A stretch of DNA of 6,967 nt from JBDTOX01 sp039933015 (GTDB taxonomy: Bacteria > Pseudomonadota > Gammaproteobacteria > Burkholderiales > Methylophilaceae). The position numbers and the translations under genes are program-made. Shown here piece by piece: positions 6,798 through 6,967 of this stretch. The number at the start of each line of letters is the position of its first letter. Positions within the stretch are counted from its first letter, which is position 1. The notes below the pieces were generated by a model that did not search any database, was not told the DNA's origin, and saw only the letters and a list, made by a program, of their open reading frames with translations. The stretch is from the NCBI GenBank assembly GCA_039933015.1, contig JBDTOX010000164.1:1-6967 (forward strand), given 5' to 3'.

Positions 6798-6821
6798 AAT
6801 GCTTACTCATTAACCCTAGCT

Positions 6822-6830
6822 ATTATATCA
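6822..6830 (-). promoter_or_regulatory. Extended -10 promoter of the rimP operon
   Basis: The minus strand reads TGATATAAT, a perfect TGn plus TATAAT. No good -35 element lies 16-18 bases upstream (TATCAA is the best), which suits an extended -10 promoter or one that needs an activator. The predicted start is near 6815, giving a leader of about 70 bases to the rimP ATG. It lies between the rRNA terminator and the leader hairpin. Confidence 0.6.
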
Positions 6831-6832
6831 AC

Positions 6833-6847
6833 CAATTCAATGAATTG
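6833..6847. repeat. Inverted repeat just upstream of the -10 element
   Basis: CAATTCA and TGAATTG form a perfect 7-bp inverted repeat around one central base (6840). It occupies the -35/spacer side of the predicted rimP promoter, a usual place for an operator. An RNA hairpin is unlikely with a one-base loop, so a dimeric protein site is the better guess. It is AT-rich and may be chance. Confidence 0.4.
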
Positions 6848-6861
6848 ATATTACAGCGCCA

Positions 6862-6894
6862 CAAATGCAAAAGCCCTCATATCGAGGGCATTTG
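6862..6894 (-). terminator. Intrinsic terminator of the rRNA operon
   Basis: On the minus strand GCCCTC pairs with GAGGGC (6 bp) around GATAT, followed by TTTT. Flanking CAAAT and ATTTG can add an outer stem, with TTTTGC bulged. It starts about 28 bases after the 5S rRNA 3' end, the expected place for an rrn terminator. Confidence 0.75.
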
Positions 6895-6921
6895 CGCGAC
6901 CCGGATAGGGTCTGTATAAGA

Positions 6922-6967
6922 AGCCTGGCGGTGACCTACTTTCGCATGCGAAGAGCATACTATCATT
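6922..6967 (-). rRNA. rrf: 5S ribosomal RNA, 3' end only
   Basis: The minus strand of this stretch matches the 3' third of 5S rRNA. It ends in the GCCAGGC of the terminal helix, preceded by GCGAAAGTAGGTCACC, and includes a short hairpin (ATGC, TCTTC loop, GCAT) in the place of helix IV. Compared with E. coli, the conserved GCGAGAGTAGG block is present with small changes. The gene runs off the right edge, so its 5' part and the rest of the rRNA operon are not seen. The exact 3' end is uncertain by one or two bases. Its end directly upstream of rimP on the same strand is notable: enteric bacteria have metY there. Confidence 0.85.

Noticed and set aside
1..6967. Novel system, mobile element, CRISPR array or defence genes
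   Set aside because: All coding space is filled by seven well-known conserved genes and an rRNA end. The repeats found are the infB linker units and short inverted repeats, not spacer-separated arrays or insertion-sequence ends.

Overview
This window is a compact, conserved block of housekeeping genes for transcription, translation and RNA turnover. Every gene reads right to left on the minus strand. In transcription order they are: the 3' end of a 5S rRNA (cut by the right edge), rimP, nusA, infB, rbfA, truB, rpsO and the first 69 codons of pnp (cut by the left edge). This is the classic rimP-nusA-infB-rbfA-truB-rpsO-pnp cluster known from many proteobacteria. The protein sequences, the moderate GC content and the 5S 3' end fit a betaproteobacterium, perhaps of the Nitrosomonadales/Methylophilaceae type. 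The genus is inference and I cannot confirm it without a search.

Right end (6746-6967): the 5S rRNA 3' end is followed by a GC-rich hairpin with a short T-run that fits an rRNA operon terminator. Next comes a 15-base inverted repeat, a perfect extended -10 element (TGATATAAT on the minus strand), and then a second hairpin plus T-run between that promoter and rimP. The second hairpin looks like a leader attenuator for the whole operon, or else a second rrn terminator.

Middle (1614-6745): rimP (30S maturation), nusA (elongation, termination and antitermination), infB (IF2) and rbfA (30S maturation) are tightly packed. The largest gap, 88 bases, lies between nusA and infB. IF2 carries a long charged linker with a 30-bp in-frame tandem repeat. 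rbfA and truB are in the same frame, separated by one stop codon and one sense codon, and a perfect 22-base palindrome covers the junction. truB has no ATG start.

Left end (1-692): truB (tRNA psi55 synthase) is followed by rpsO (S15), which has a plausible promoter of its own, and by pnp (PNPase), which starts with GTG. The rpsO-pnp spacer holds a TATAAT element and a long hairpin that would form the pnp leader, similar in layout to the RNase III-processed, autoregulated pnp leader of E. coli.

Together the genes link rRNA output, ribosome small-subunit assembly, translation initiation, transcript elongation and mRNA decay. No stretch longer than 300 bases lacks a gene. I see no mobile element, CRISPR array, tRNA or novel multi-gene system. 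The points of interest are regulatory and at gene junctions.
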